Shown: positions 1 through 9,607 of the stretch, piece after piece | How the letters are laid out: each line of letters begins with the position of its first letter | Numbering within the stretch: the stretch's first letter is position 1 | Source: Winogradskyella jejuensis | Lineage (GTDB): Bacteria > Bacteroidota > Bacteroidia > Flavobacteriales > Flavobacteriaceae | NCBI RefSeq assembly: GCF_900129745.1 | Contig: NZ_FQWS01000001.1 | Location: 992,001 to 1,056,000, forward strand | Reading direction: 5' to 3' | DNA: 64,000 nt | Notes under the pieces: model-generated | What the model saw: only the letters and a program-made list of their open reading frames with translations | The model's database searches: none | What the model was told of the DNA's origin: nothing | Made by a program: the position numbers and the translations under genes

Positions 1-3000
1 CCATTAGAACTTTGAATGTTTAACATGTAAATGCCACTATTCAGTCCTGAGATATCAATACTTTTTTCAGAAGTAATAGTATCAACAGACCACTGTACTT
101 GTTGTACCATTTTACCTGTTAAGTCATATATCTTTAACGTCATATCTACAGCGCCATTTTGCATATCCATTCCTAATCCTACGTTTACCGAAGAGGATGC
201 CGGATTTGGATAGAATCTAACAGAGTTCTCAATAGTTTGAATATCATCAGTCAAGTCAATTAAAACCTCTTCAGCTTTCGTTGTTGGTCCAGCCGATAAA
301 TTAATATTATCAATAGCAATATCTGCTTGCCATGTACTTCCTGTAACTCTGTTGAATCTTAGTTGCACACTATTTCCAGCATAAGCTGATAAATCTACAC
401 TTTGAGATAACCAAGCATTGGTTTTATCGCCAGTTTCACTCCATAAAGTCGTCCAGCTTGCACCATTATCATTACTAGCTTCTAAGGCAATGCTTCCCAT
501 ATCTGTAGCTCCATTCATATGATAGTTAAATGTGAATGTTGCTCCAGACTGAGCCGATAAATCGTAACATGGCGAAGTTATAATTGCACGCTTATTTGGG
601 TAACCTGTGCCGTTTCCTGAAGCCTCCACGAAGATATAATCGCTTCCTTGGATTGCACTCGATGGACCGGTTCCGTTAGATGGTGTTCCATTAGCATCAA
701 CGGTCCAGTTTAAATCGTCTGCACTACTTTGTGACCAATCACCGATTGAACCTTCAAAACCTTGCGCATATGGGAATGAACTCACACCACCGGAACACGA
801 TGGAGTTGTTGGTACACCTTCAGTTAAGCTTATATCATCAATTGCCACATCAGATTGCCAAGTTCCACCAGTAATTCTGTTGAAACGCAATTGTATTCCG
901 CTACCTATGTAAGGCGCTAAATCAATATTTACGGTTAACCATTGGTTGCCTTGGTTTCCAGTTTGATTCCATAAGCTCGTCCAAGTTGCACCTTCGTCGT
1001 TAGTAACTTCTAAATCTACTGAACCGCCATTTGTTGAACCAAACATATGATACTTAAAGCTGAAATTTGCTTCTGTTACAGTTGATAAATCAAAACATGG
1101 TGAAGTGATAATCGCTCGTTTGTTAGGGAAACCTGTTCCGTTTCCTGAAGCTTCTACATAAATATAATTACTGCCTTGAACTGCACTCGATGGACCAGTA
1201 TTATTACTTGGTGTTCCGTTAGCGTCAACTGTCCAATTTATATCATCTGCATTAGACTGTGTCCAAGCGCCGATTCCACCTTCGAAACCTTCAGCATATG
1301 GGAATGTTGAAATTCCGCCAGAACAACCATTCGCTGCTTCATTTACATTAACAGTTCTGCTTACTGGAGTTGCTGCATTTCCTGCCGCATCACTTACATT
1401 ATACGTTAATGTGTATGTACCAGCTACATTTGTGTTTACTGAACCTGAAACAACAATACTTGCCGTTAAGTTACCATCAATATTATCTGACGCTGTTGCG
1501 CCTGCATCTGAATACGCATCTCCAACTGTAAGGTTTACTGTCGCTGAACCATTAAGCGTAATTATTGGCGCAATTGTATCTGCACTCACCACAACACTTC
1601 TTGAAATACTTGCTGAATTTCCAGCAGCATCACTAACACTATATGTTACAGTGTATGTTCCTGCAGTATTTGTATTTACTGTACCTGAAGTTACAATACT
1701 CGAAGTTAAATTTCCATCGATATTATCTGTTGCTGTTGCGCCTAACTCATTATAAGTATCGCCAACATTTAAGTTAATTGTCGCTGCGCCGTTTAATGAA
1801 ATTACTGGTGCCGTTGTATCTGGATTTACAGTAACCGTACGCGAAGTACTTGCTGAATTTCCAGCTGCATCACTTACAGAATATGTTACTGTATATGTTC
1901 CTGCAACGTTTGTGTTTACAGTCCCTGATATTACGATACTAGAAGTAAGGTTTCCATCTATATTATCAGTTGCCGTTGCACCTTGCTCGTTATAGGTTTG
2001 CTGCAACTCTAAAGTAATATTTGCTGAACCATTTAAAGTAATTACTGGAGGAGTTGTATCTGCAATAACGTTTACTGTACGTATTGCGGAACCAGAGTTT
2101 CCAGCGGCATCTGTTACGGTGTAAGTTACGGTGTAAGTCCCTGCAACATTTGTATTTACTGTACCAGATGTTACGATGCTTGATGTTAAGTTTCCATCAA
2201 CATTATCTGTTGCTGTAGCACCTAATTCGTTATAAGCTTCTCCGACATTTAAATCGATTGTTGAAGCGCCGTTTAAAGTCACAACTGGTGCTTCTGTATC
2301 TGGACCTTCGCCTTCAATAACGATAGTATAATCTTCAACTTCACCATAAGTAAATGACGCACATGAATCTACATTCGCATTATAACTCATAGTTACACGC
2401 ATACGTGTTACTACTTCACTTGCCGAAGTTGGCACTGTAAAACTACCGCTAACTGGATTTGTTTGCGAAGGTGCGTCTGTAAATACTTGCTCACCTACAT
2501 CTGTAAAATCGCCATCACGGTTATAATCTATCCAAACGGAATAGCCTTCATTATATAAAGTGCCTGTCCAAGTTGGTGTGATTGTTACTGTGTATTGATT
2601 TCCTTTTGTTAATGTTGTTGAAATCGATGTAAAATCTGAATAAAATTGCGCTCCAGATGTATTATCAATTGTATTTAACTGAACTCTAGAAATATATTCG
2701 TCATTAACATTAGAACTTTGAGACGCACAATACGTCACTGGTAAAGCATCAGTAGTAATTGTGACTACATTACTCGCTCCAGATGTGTTTCCGGCAGCAT
2801 CTTTTGCTACAACTGAAAAACTGTATTGTGTTTCTGCAGTTAATCCTGTTGCTGCAAATGCTGTTGAAGTCGAATTACCAACCACAACACCATCTCTTAA
2901 AATATCATAAGACGCTACGCCAACATTGTCCGTAGACGCTGTCCAAGATAGGTTTGCCGAAGATGCTGTAACTCCTGAAGCTGATAAACTTGTTGGCGCA

Positions 3001-5870
3001 CTTGGCGCCGTTGTATCTGGTGCGTCAGTTGTTACGTTTATAACATTACTTGCTACAGACTGATTTCCCGAAGCGTCACTAGCTCGGACGCTAAAAGCGT
3101 ATGCTGTGTTTGGTGTTAATCCTGTAACTTGATAGTTTGTTGTCGTTCCTGAAACTGAAGCAATAACAGCACCATCTCGTAAAACATCATAACCCGAAAC
3201 ACCTACATTATCTGTTGAAGCTGTCCAGCTTAAATCAGTTGAACTTTGCGTTGTGTTTGAAGCTGCTAAACTTGTTGGTGCGCTTGGTGCTTCTGTATCT
3301 GGTACCGTAGTAGCAGTGAAAGTTCCTGTGAATACACCTCGACCATAAGTCGATGCAATAATTTGGTTGTTGTTATCATCCCCATTAACCGCCCAATAAT
3401 CAAACGATGTTACGCTCGCATCACTCATACCATTATAGGCTTGTGTCCAATTTGGACTTGACGAGTTAAAGTTTGATGTAGACCAAACACCTAATTGCGT
3501 TGCTAAAATCGCTTCGTTTCTATTTAATGGATTTTGAAGCATATCTCTAACAGGAATGTTAGGTAAATCGCCTTCCTTATTTTGCCAAGATGAACCTCCA
3601 TTTGAAGTTGCCCAAACACTAGTTACTCCATAATTATGGATAGTTACAAAAATATCGTTAGCCGTTTCACCATATCTTACAGAAGACACAGACCCAACAA
3701 AAGGTGTATTAATTGTTGTAAATGTTGCTGAATTATTTGTAACGTTAGATAATCTTACAAGTCCACCATTTGCTAAACCAACATACCAAACATTGTTTGC
3801 AAAAGGCGATGCTCTAAATGCTGTTGGTTTTGCTGTTAAAGCGGCATTTGTAAAAGTACCACTTGAGTTTGAAGCTACATTTATAGAACGAATACTGAAA
3901 CTTGAACCGCTTGAGTTGTTCGTTAATAATCGGTTGGCATCACTATCGTAATCCATTTGATTTACGAAATCTCCTGTAGTTTGGCTACTTGCCAATGTTG
4001 TTGCGCCGCCTTGACGACGACCTAAACCATTCCAAGGTAAGTTGAATCTATAGATGACGTTATTTACAAACGTCGCAATCATGTACTGACCATCTTTATC
4101 TACGAAGGTGTAAAACCCATCACCATCTGATAATTCTTCAGAACCGTTGATTCCTGGTGCAGCATTTCCATTTCTGAATGCTTGCGAGCCATTATCCTGA
4201 GCACCAGCGGTGAAGATTACATTTGTTGAACCGCTTCCGTTTGGCCCAATTCCTGCTTTTACATATTGCGTAACATTATAATTGTTATTTCTTACTCCAA
4301 TAGCAGAACCGTTACTTGAAGCTGTCGATAGACTTGAAGCATAGTAAATACCACCATCATTACCAAAAACTGCTTGATTAGAATTTCCTGGTCTAAACGT
4401 CATAGCATGCTGATCAGCGTGAACTAATGGCGCGCTTAAAGTATTTAATCCTGGATTATTAGACCATTTTGAAATTTGAGTCCATGAACCAGCACTATTG
4501 GTAGAACGGAATAAATCAATTCCGCCTACGTATAAAATATTGTCATTATTAGGGTCAACCTCAATCATTAAATCGTAAAAGGCTTGACCTCTACAAAAAT
4601 CGTTTGCAGGAATACCTTGATCGGCATCATTTGGCAAAGCACCACTTGATATGGTGTTAAACCCATTTGTAGTAGTGTATACATGTACTGGACTACTTAC
4701 TCCCTGAGTTAATGCATACATTTTATTTGCATTAGTAGAAGATACAGCAATCTCTACCCTGTTAGAGTCTGTTAATGGCGAAGCTCCAGCTTCAGTCCAA
4801 GTACTACCATTGGTTGTGCTAAATACTCGGCCACCACCGCCACCGCCAATACCTGGCGTGGTTATAGTTCCCATCCATAATTTTCCATCTGCACCAATTT
4901 CAAAATCATTAGGAATTACAGGATAAGCTGTACCTGAAAAATCAAACTGAAGATTAGGTGTTTCAATTCTACCCCAAGTTGAACCTCCGTCAGTAGAACG
5001 ATATAATCCCGCTGTTTGTAAACCTAACCAGTTTGTTGGACTACTAGAATCTCCGTAAACATGAGCACCTACACCAACAAATAATTCTGTATTTCCACCA
5101 TTATTCCATGCAACAACATCATTAACATAGAAAATTCCTGATAAGAATAAGTTTGAAGCATTAAACTCAAAAGTTCCTGGTCCAGCTGGTGGAATATTTA
5201 CTGATGTCCAAGAATTTCCACCATCATTAGTAACGTATACACCATTACCAACAACGTCTCCAGCAGTATATTGCTCACCAGTACCTACGTACCAGCGGTT
5301 AGAGTTATTTGGGTCAACCGTTATAGATGTTACCGATAAATTCCCCGGTACATTTTCTACACGTTGCCATTGAGAGCTAGAACTCGTAATGTTAGTGTTT
5401 TTCCATAATCCTCCACTTACTCCACCAGCATAAACCGTATTGTTTGTAGCATCGTTTGGATCGAATAAAATGGCTCTTGTACGTCCTCCAATATCGTTAG
5501 GTCCTCTTTCATCCCAATCGTTACCAGCTTCTCCGGGATTTCTCTCACTTGCACGTTGTTGAGCAATCTCCTCTCTTAGGATTGTAAGTTCTCCGTCGTC
5601 AAGTTTTCCTGTAGATGGATTTACAGTAAGCTCCCACATCTGCTCAAAGTATCTGTTAGGAGGAAGTCCTTCCTTTTTACGCTTTCTTTTATCCCATTTT
5701 AGCGTTTCTTTAAAAGGAGAATTTGCAACAATTGCTTCATGAGCAGCACGCTGCTCTTCTATGGTCAATTCTAAATTTGTCTCTTGAGTATTAGACACAA
5801 ACGTAAATATACCTATGGCTAATAACAATACAGTTATACCGCCAGTAAGGACGCGTAGTTTTTTAGTCAT
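1..5870 (-). CDS. Large type IX-secreted multidomain protein (C-terminus cut by window edge)
   Basis: About 1,956 codons are open without a stop from the ATG at 5868-5870 to the window edge. Residues 1-28 form a signal peptide. Residues about 110-855 are a sialidase/BNR-type beta-propeller with repeated 'stating glyco' style YVTN/Asp-box motifs such as TNDGGNSW and STDGGSTW. Then come two FN3 domains (857-1040), a GEVED domain (1042-1187), four tandem DUF5011-type Ig-like repeats of about 81 residues (1188-1510), two MAM-like modules with the motif FPYAxGFEG (1512-1863), and a type IX sorting tail starting VRFYPNP (about 1877). Only the last residues of the tail are missing. It is expected to be exported by the Sec and type IX systems and to sit on the cell surface or be released. 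FN3, MAM and Ig modules suggest glycan binding or adhesion. The propeller resembles exo-alpha-sialidase folds, but no catalytic assignment is possible. Confidence 0.9.
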   Translation of the reverse strand, partial: MTKKLRVLTGGITVLLLAIGIFTFVSNTQETNLELTIEEQRAAHEAIVANSPFKETLKWDKRKRKKEGLPPNRYFEQMWELTVNPSTGKLDDGELTILREEIAQQRASERNPGEAGNDWDERGPNDIGGRTRAILFDPNDATNNTVYAGGVSGGLWKNTNITSSSSQWQRVENVPGNLSVTSITVDPNNSNRWYVGTGEQYTAGDVVGNGVYVTNDGGNSWTSVNIPPAGPGTFEFNASNLFLSGIFYVNDVVAWNNGGNTELFVGVGAHVYGDSSSPTNWLGLQTAGLYRSTDGGSTWGRIETPNLQFDFSGTAYPVIPNDFEIGADGKLWMGTITTPGIGGGGGGRVFSTTNGSTWTEAGASPLTDSNRVEIAVSSTNANKMYALTQGVSSPVHVYTTTNGFNTISSGALPNDADQGIPANDFCRGQAFYDLMIEVDPNNDNILYVGGIDLFRSTNSAGSWTQISKWSNNPGLNTLSAPLVHADQHAMTFRPGNSNQAVFGNDGGIYYASSLSTASSNGSAIGVRNNNYNVTQYVKAGIGPNGSGSTNVIFTAGAQDNGSQAFRNGNAAPGINGSEELSDGDGFYTFVDKDGQYMIATFVNNVIYRFNLPWNGLGRRQGGATTLASSQTTGDFVNQMDYDSDANRLLTNNSSGSSFSIRSINVASNSSGTFTNAALTAKPTAFRASPFANNVWYVGLANGGLVRLSNVTNNSATFTTINTPFVGSVSSVRYGETANDIFVTIHNYGVTSVWATSNGGSSWQNKEGDLPNIPVRDMLQNPLNRNEAILATQLGVWSTSNFNSSSPNWTQAYNGMSDASVTSFDYWAVNGDDNNNQIIASTYGRGVFTGTFTATTVPDTEAPSAPTSLAASNTTQSSTDLSWTASTDNVGVSGYDVLRDGAVIASVSGTTTNYQVTGLTPNTAYAFSVRASDASGNQSVASNVINVTTDAPDTTAPSAPTSLSASGVTASSANLSWTASTDNVGVASYDILRDGVVVGNSTSTAFAATGLTAETQYSFSVVAKDAAGNTSGASNVVTITTDALPVTYCASQSSNVNDEYISRVQLNTIDNTSGAQFYSDFTSISTTLTKGNQYTVTITPTWTGTLYNEGYSVWIDYNRDGDFTDVGEQVFTDAPSQTNPVSGSFTVPTSASEVVTRMRVTMSYNANVDSCASFTYGEVEDYTIVIEGEGPDTEAPVVTLNGASTIDLNVGEAYNELGATATDNVDGNLTSSIVTSGTVNTNVAGTYTVTYTVTDAAGNSGSAIRTVNVIADTTPPVITLNGSANITLELQQTYNEQGATATDNIDGNLTSSIVISGTVNTNVAGTYTVTYSVSDAAGNSASTSRTVTVNPDTTAPVISLNGAATINLNVGDTYNELGATATDNIDGNLTSSIVTSGTVNTNTAGTYTVTYSVSDAAGNSASISRSVVVSADTIAPIITLNGSATVNLTVGDAYSDAGATASDNIDGNLTASIVVSGSVNTNVAGTYTLTYNVSDAAGNAATPVSRTVNVNEAANGCSGGISTFPYAEGFEGGIGAWTQSNADDINWTVDANGTPSNNTGPSSAVQGSNYIYVEASGNGTGFPNKRAIITSPCFDLSTVTEANFSFKYHMFGSTNGGSVDLEVTNDEGATWTSLWNQTGNQGNQWLTVNIDLAPYIGSGIQLRFNRITGGTWQSDVAIDDISLTEGVPTTPSCSGGVSSFPYAQGFEGSIGDWSQSSADDLNWTVDANGTPSNGTGPSSAIQGSDYIFVEASGNGTGYPNKRAIITSPCYDLSAQSGATFTFNYHMNGATDMGSIALEASNDNGASWTTLWSETGDKTNAWLSQSVDLSAYAGNSVQLRFNRVTGSTWQADIAIDNINLSAGPTTKAEEVLIDLTDDIQTIENSVRFYPNPASSSVNVGLGMDMQNGAVDMTLKIYDLTGKMVQQVQWSVDTITSEKSIDISGLNSGIYMLNIQSSN
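290..1335 (-). repeat. Duplicated MAM-like module (two copies of about 520 bp)
   Basis: Copies at about 290-805 and 830-1335 encode parallel sequences: FPYAxGFEG, NWTVDANGTPSN, GPSSAxQGSxYI, FPNKRAIITSPC and LRFNRxTGxTWQxDxAIDxI. The copies are diverged but clearly paralogous and are joined by a short proline/threonine linker. Confidence 0.8.
1340..2309 (-). repeat. Four tandem in-frame repeats of about 243 bp (DUF5011-type Ig-like domains)
   Basis: Four consecutive units of 241-243 bases (about 1340-1582, 1583-1823, 1824-2066, 2067-2309) encode near-identical domains containing the motifs TATDNIDGNLTSSI and NVAGTYTVTY. They lie inside the giant secreted protein. Units differ mainly at synonymous and linker positions, which points to duplication within the gene. 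Confidence 0.85.
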
Positions 5871-6124
5871 TTTGTTTGAAGTGATTTTTGGTTAGTGTTC
5901 AAGCGATTTTTATCAACGTGTGAAAATATTAAAATTCTGTTAACCAACAATAAAATCATCAGTATTTTCGATAAAACGTTATTAATATGATAAAATTTTT
6001 ATAAAAAAAATAAATAATGTTTAATATAGCTTGTTTTAAAATATTAGCTATCAAGGCTTTATGAAGCCACTCCCTTTTTTTGTAACACTATCAAAATTTT
6101 ACTAAACAATACCTAAATTTACAT

Positions 6125-7816
6125 ATGCAAAATTCCAAAATTCTGAAAGTTGAAAATCTTAGTATAAGCTTTGTCTCAAAAAGCAAAAAGACTGAGGTTA
6201 TTCATAACATTTCTTTTGATATCGCTTCAAATGAAATATTAGGAGTTGTTGGGGAATCGGGTTCAGGGAAGTCTGTATCTTCCCTTGCTATTATGGGATT
6301 GTTGCCTAAAAAGATTTCTGAAATTACTAATGGTTCTATTGAATTTGAAGGGAAAGATTTACTACACACTTCTGAAAAAGAATTTCAAAATATAAGAGGA
6401 AATGAGATTGCAATGATTTTTCAAGAACCCATGAGTTCTTTAAATCCGTCTATGAAATGCGGTAAACAAGTCTCAGAATTATTACAAAAGCATACTACTC
6501 TTTCTAAAGCTGAGATTAAGAACGAAGTTATCTCTCTATTTGAACGCGTAAAGCTCCCAGACCCAAAACGTGCATATAACGCTTATCCTCACGAAATTTC
6601 TGGAGGACAAAAGCAACGGGTTATGGTTGCTATGGCTATTTCGTGTAAACCTAAATTACTTATTGCAGACGAACCTACTACCGCTCTTGATGTTACCGTA
6701 CAGAAGGAAATTTTAGAATTGCTTAAAACGCTTAAACAAGAGACCAAAATGAGTATTCTTTTTATTTCGCATGACTTAGCTCTTGTCTCTGAACTTGCCG
6801 ATAGAGTTGCTGTGATGTACAAAGGCGATATTGTAGAACAAGGTAATGTTGAGCAAATCTTTAAATCTCCAAACCATCAATACACAAAAGCATTGTTTAA
6901 TTCCCGTCCGTCTATGGAAACGAGATTAAAGCAATTACCAACAGTAATAGATTTTATAAATGATACCGTAGATAATACAGTCGTAACTACCTCCGAACGT
7001 AAAAAAAATCATGAGTTATTATATGCTCAGCCACCTCTTCTAGAGGTCATAGATTTAGAAAAGGTTTACTTATCTAAACAAGGTTTTTTTAAGCCCAAAA
7101 CAGAATTTAAAGCTGTAAATAAGGTGAGTTTTAATGTATATAAAGGCGAAACATTAGGTTTGGTTGGTGAATCTGGTTGCGGAAAATCGACCTTAGGTAA
7201 TGCGATTTTACAATTAAATAAAGCTACTGCTGGTATCATAAAATATAAAGGCGAAGACATTACTAATCTTGGCAGTTCTAAACTAAGGGCGCTTCGTAAA
7301 GACATTCAGATTATTTTCCAAGACCCATTTGCATCACTAAATCCAAGATTAACCGTTGGGAAAGCCATTACAGAGCCTATGAAGGTTCATGGTATTGGTG
7401 AAAATTCTACAAATCGAAGGGAAAAAGTAATAGAGATTTTAAATCATGTTGGACTTACTGAGGAAGATTATAATAAATATCCTCATGAGTTTTCTGGTGG
7501 ACAACGTCAGCGAATAGGTATTGCCAGAACAATTGCTTTAGAACCAAAGCTCATCATTTGCGATGAGTCTGTCTCTGCACTAGACATTTCGGTACAAGCT
7601 CAAGTCCTAAACTTGCTAAATAGTTTAAAAGAAAACTTTGGGTTTACCTACATTTTCATTTCTCACGACCTAGCTGTTGTTAAATATATGGCTGACCAAT
7701 TATTGGTTATGAATAATGGTAAAATTGAAGAATTAGGTGAAGCGGATTTTATTTATAGTAATCCTGGAAAAGTGTACACCAAGAAATTGATTGACGCTAT
7801 ACCTAAAGGTCTATAG
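6125..7816 (+). CDS. ABC transporter ATP-binding protein with two fused ATPase domains (oligopeptide type)
   Basis: This 563-residue protein fuses two OppD/OppF-like nucleotide-binding domains, as in YejF. The first has Walker A GESGSGKS at 43-50, signature ISGGQKQR and Walker B LLIADEPT. The second has Walker A GESGCGKS at 348-355, signature FSGGQRQR and Walker B LIICDESVSALD. Both carry the C-terminal Asp/Glu-rich helix typical of peptide importers. It would power uptake of peptides or a peptide-like substrate through inner-membrane permeases, none of which is adjacent here, so the partners must lie elsewhere. Both ATPase sites look intact. The gene is monocistronic, with a terminator overlapping its stop codon. 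Confidence 0.93.
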   Translation: MQNSKILKVENLSISFVSKSKKTEVIHNISFDIASNEILGVVGESGSGKSVSSLAIMGLLPKKISEITNGSIEFEGKDLLHTSEKEFQNIRGNEIAMIFQEPMSSLNPSMKCGKQVSELLQKHTTLSKAEIKNEVISLFERVKLPDPKRAYNAYPHEISGGQKQRVMVAMAISCKPKLLIADEPTTALDVTVQKEILELLKTLKQETKMSILFISHDLALVSELADRVAVMYKGDIVEQGNVEQIFKSPNHQYTKALFNSRPSMETRLKQLPTVIDFINDTVDNTVVTTSERKKNHELLYAQPPLLEVIDLEKVYLSKQGFFKPKTEFKAVNKVSFNVYKGETLGLVGESGCGKSTLGNAILQLNKATAGIIKYKGEDITNLGSSKLRALRKDIQIIFQDPFASLNPRLTVGKAITEPMKVHGIGENSTNRREKVIEILNHVGLTEEDYNKYPHEFSGGQRQRIGIARTIALEPKLIICDESVSALDISVQAQVLNLLNSLKENFGFTYIFISHDLAVVKYMADQLLVMNNGKIEELGEADFIYSNPGKVYTKKLIDAIPKGL

Positions 7817-7829
7817 AAAGAAGACCTTT
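7805..7829 (+). terminator. Intrinsic terminator of the ABC ATPase gene
   Basis: Arms AAAGGTCT (7805-7812) and AGACCTTT (7822-7829) pair perfectly around a 9-base loop and run into TTTTTA. The left arm lies in the final codons, so the stem spans the stop codon. Confidence 0.75.
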
Positions 7830-7839
7830 TTAGTTAAAT

Positions 7840-7872
7840 AAAATACGCCAGAAATTAATCTGAGCGTATTTT
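7840..7872. terminator. Second hairpin with A/T flanks, possible bidirectional terminator
   Basis: Arms AAAATACGC (7840-7848) and GCGTATTTT (7864-7872) form a 9-bp stem with a 15-base loop, followed by TT on the plus strand and an A-rich left flank. It lies 11 bases after the first terminator and could stop transcripts from either side. Confidence 0.6.
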
Positions 7873-8111
7873 TTAGTCTAGAAGGTTTCTCTTCAAAAGT
7901 AGGTTCTGGTAGATTTGTTTTTGTTTTCATAAGATTAAATTTATGATAGATTTGGGGACAAATCATAAATGTTAAGTTTATGGTAAATCTGGTTAACTTG
8001 GTTATTTCAATTTGGGATTGCTAATATGAAACAATTTTTCATTTATAACGATTAAATACATTATTAATCGATGAAATACATTAAATTTTAACATTTAGTG
8101 TAAAATAAGAC
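7873..8111. other. Convergent intergenic region without a supported gene; one bulged hairpin and a short palindrome
   Basis: Together with the flanking terminators this 343-base gap separates two converging genes. No credible ORF is present; the longest ATG reading frames are under 15 codons. It holds a bulged hairpin at 7939-7970 (ATTTAT/ATAAAT outer, GATTTG/CAAATC inner, loop GGGA) and a palindrome CGATTAA-N8-TTAATCG at 8049-8070. The sequence AAATACATTA is repeated at 8054-8063 and 8074-8083. The function is unknown. Confidence 0.5.
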
Positions 8112-8137
8112 AAAAAATAGCCGCTTTTCGAGCTGCT
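8112..8137 (-). terminator. Terminator of scoAB
   Basis: On the minus strand AGCAGC (8137-8132) pairs with GCGGCT (8124-8119), five of six pairs, over the loop TCGAAAA. It is followed by ATTTTTTG. It lies about 25 bases after the scoB stop. Confidence 0.6.
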
Positions 8138-8159
8138 AATATTAAACTATTACTGAAGA

Positions 8160-8813
8160 TTAAATGCTCATTTCGGGTATATCTCCTTCTACAATTAAGT
8201 GACCTTCTGTGGCATTTTTAATATCTTCTACTGAAACACCTGGCGCACGTTCTAAAAGTTTAAAACCTTTATCGGTTACCTCAATAACCGCTAAGTTGGT
8301 CACTATCTTTTTTACACAACCAACACCTGTTAGCGGTAGTGAACATCGCTTTAGTAATTTTGATGCTCCTGCTCTATTGGTATGCATCATAGCTACTATG
8401 ATATTCTCAGCACTGGCTACCAAATCCATAGCACCTCCCATACCTTTTACCATTTTTCCCGGGATTTTCCAATTAGCAATATCTCCATTTTCAGCTACTT
8501 CCATAGCGCCTAGGATGGTTAAATCTACATGCTTACCACGTATCATTGAAAAGCTCATGGCAGAGTCGAAAAAAGATGCTCCTGGTAATGTAGTTATGGT
8601 TTGCTTACCCGCATTAATTACATCTGCATCTTCTTCTCCTTCAAAAGGAAAAGGCCCCATCCCTAAAACTCCGTTTTCACTTTGGAACTCTACTTCTATA
8701 TCTTCTCTTACAAAATTGGCGACTAAAGTTGGTATCCCAATGCCTAGATTAACATAGTAACCGTCTTTTACTTCTTTTGCAATTCGTTTTGCGATTCCGT
8801 TTTTATCTAACAT
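8160..8813 (-). CDS. scoB: 3-oxoacid CoA-transferase, subunit B
   Basis: This 217-residue beta subunit of a family I CoA-transferase (ScoB/AtoA type) moves CoA between succinyl-CoA or acetyl-CoA and acetoacetate or a related 3-oxoacid in the cytosol. It joins ketone-body or branched-chain degradation to acetyl-CoA. The catalytic glutamate lies in the SENG motif (S45-E46-N47-G48), followed by GVLGMGPFP, and the length is typical. It starts 2 bases after the subunit A stop, so translation is probably coupled. The pair is intact. The substrate (acetoacetate versus another oxoacid) cannot be decided from sequence alone. Confidence 0.93.
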   Translation of the reverse strand: MLDKNGIAKRIAKEVKDGYYVNLGIGIPTLVANFVREDIEVEFQSENGVLGMGPFPFEGEEDADVINAGKQTITTLPGASFFDSAMSFSMIRGKHVDLTILGAMEVAENGDIANWKIPGKMVKGMGGAMDLVASAENIIVAMMHTNRAGASKLLKRCSLPLTGVGCVKKIVTNLAVIEVTDKGFKLLERAPGVSVEDIKNATEGHLIVEGDIPEMSI

Positions 8814-8815
8814 AA

Positions 8816-9517
8816 TTAATCTCTTGGTCTAACAGTTCTTTGCTCAATACGTTTTTCATAAACTTCACCTTGAAAAATACGTTGTACAAATATTCCTGGA
8901 ATATGAATTTGATTTGGGTCCAACGCTCCAACAGGCACTAATTCTTCAACCTCAGCCACCGTGATTTTTGCGGCGCCGCACATGTTAGGATTAAAGTTTC
9001 GGGCAGTTCCTTTAAAAACTAAGTTTCCTGCGGCATCGCCTTTCCATGCTTTGACAAAGCCAAAGTCTGCCTTAAATGCGTGTTCTAACACATACATTTT
9101 ACCATCAAACTCTCTTGTTTCTTTTCCTTCTGCTACTTCAGTACCGTAACCTGCTGGTGTATATACTGCCGGAAAACCTGCTTGCGCAGCTCTGCAGCGT
9201 TCAGCTAATGTTCCTTGAGGAATAAGCTCAACATCTAATTCTCCGCTTAACATTTGACGTTCAAATTCATCATTTTCTCCCACGTAAGAGGATATCATTT
9301 TTTTGATTTGTTTTCCTTGAAGTAACAAGCCTAAACCAAAATCATCAACTCCTGCATTGTTTGAAATACATGTGAGCCCTTTTACATTGCGTTTTACTAA
9401 TTCTGCAATAGCATTTTCAGGAATACCGCTAAGCCCAAACCCGCCAAACATAAGAGTCATATCATCAGCTACACCATCTAATGCTACTTCAACATTAGCT
9501 ACTTTTTTATTAATCAT
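8816..9517 (-). CDS. scoA: 3-oxoacid CoA-transferase, subunit A
   Basis: This 233-residue alpha subunit forms the CoA-transferase with the next gene. The CoA-binding glycine-rich motif GGFGLSGIP is at residues 25-33, and the conserved CISNNAG and [15 protein letters not shown] stretches are present. The ATG at 9515-9517 is preceded by a Bacteroidota-type -7 element and a 19-bp palindrome, suggesting a regulated promoter for the two-gene operon. It is slightly overlapped by no other gene and is well separated from PBP1A downstream of the divergent gap. Confidence 0.93.
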   Translation of the reverse strand: MINKKVANVEVALDGVADDMTLMFGGFGLSGIPENAIAELVKRNVKGLTCISNNAGVDDFGLGLLLQGKQIKKMISSYVGENDEFERQMLSGELDVELIPQGTLAERCRAAQAGFPAVYTPAGYGTEVAEGKETREFDGKMYVLEHAFKADFGFVKAWKGDAAGNLVFKGTARNFNPNMCGAAKITVAEVEELVPVGALDPNQIHIPGIFVQRIFQGEVYEKRIEQRTVRPRD

Positions 9518-9534
9518 ATTGTATTGATTATTTG

Positions 9535-9542
9535 CAAACGTA
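9535..9542 (-). promoter_or_regulatory. Promoter -7 element of scoAB
   Basis: TACGTTTG on the minus strand (9542-9535) matches the Bacteroidota -7 consensus TAnnTTTG exactly and lies 18 bases upstream of the scoA ATG. No clear -33 TTG is seen, which fits a promoter helped or controlled by a bound factor. Confidence 0.55.
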
Positions 9543-9543
9543 A

Positions 9544-9562
9544 ATTACGAAAGTTTCGTAAT
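9544..9562. promoter_or_regulatory. 19-bp perfect palindrome, candidate operator of scoAB
   Basis: ATTACGAAAGTTTCGTAAT is a perfect 9+1+9 palindrome. It begins one base upstream of the -7 element and so fills the promoter spacer, where a bound dimer would block or reshape RNA polymerase binding. The cognate regulator is not in the window. Confidence 0.6.
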
Positions 9563-9607
9563 AACTATTGTGAAAAATCTGCTAAAAGGCATATGAAATT
9601 TGAAAGA

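Noticed and set aside
1411..1755. A 114-codon plus-strand frame
   Set aside because: It is antisense to the Ig-like repeats of the giant secreted protein and repeats with them.
1340..2309. Regular repeats resembling a CRISPR array
   Set aside because: Units are about 243 bases with coding periodicity and no short spacers; they are protein domains.
8209..8757. A 182-codon plus-strand frame
   Set aside because: It is the antisense shadow of scoB, whose motifs and coupling to scoA are clear.
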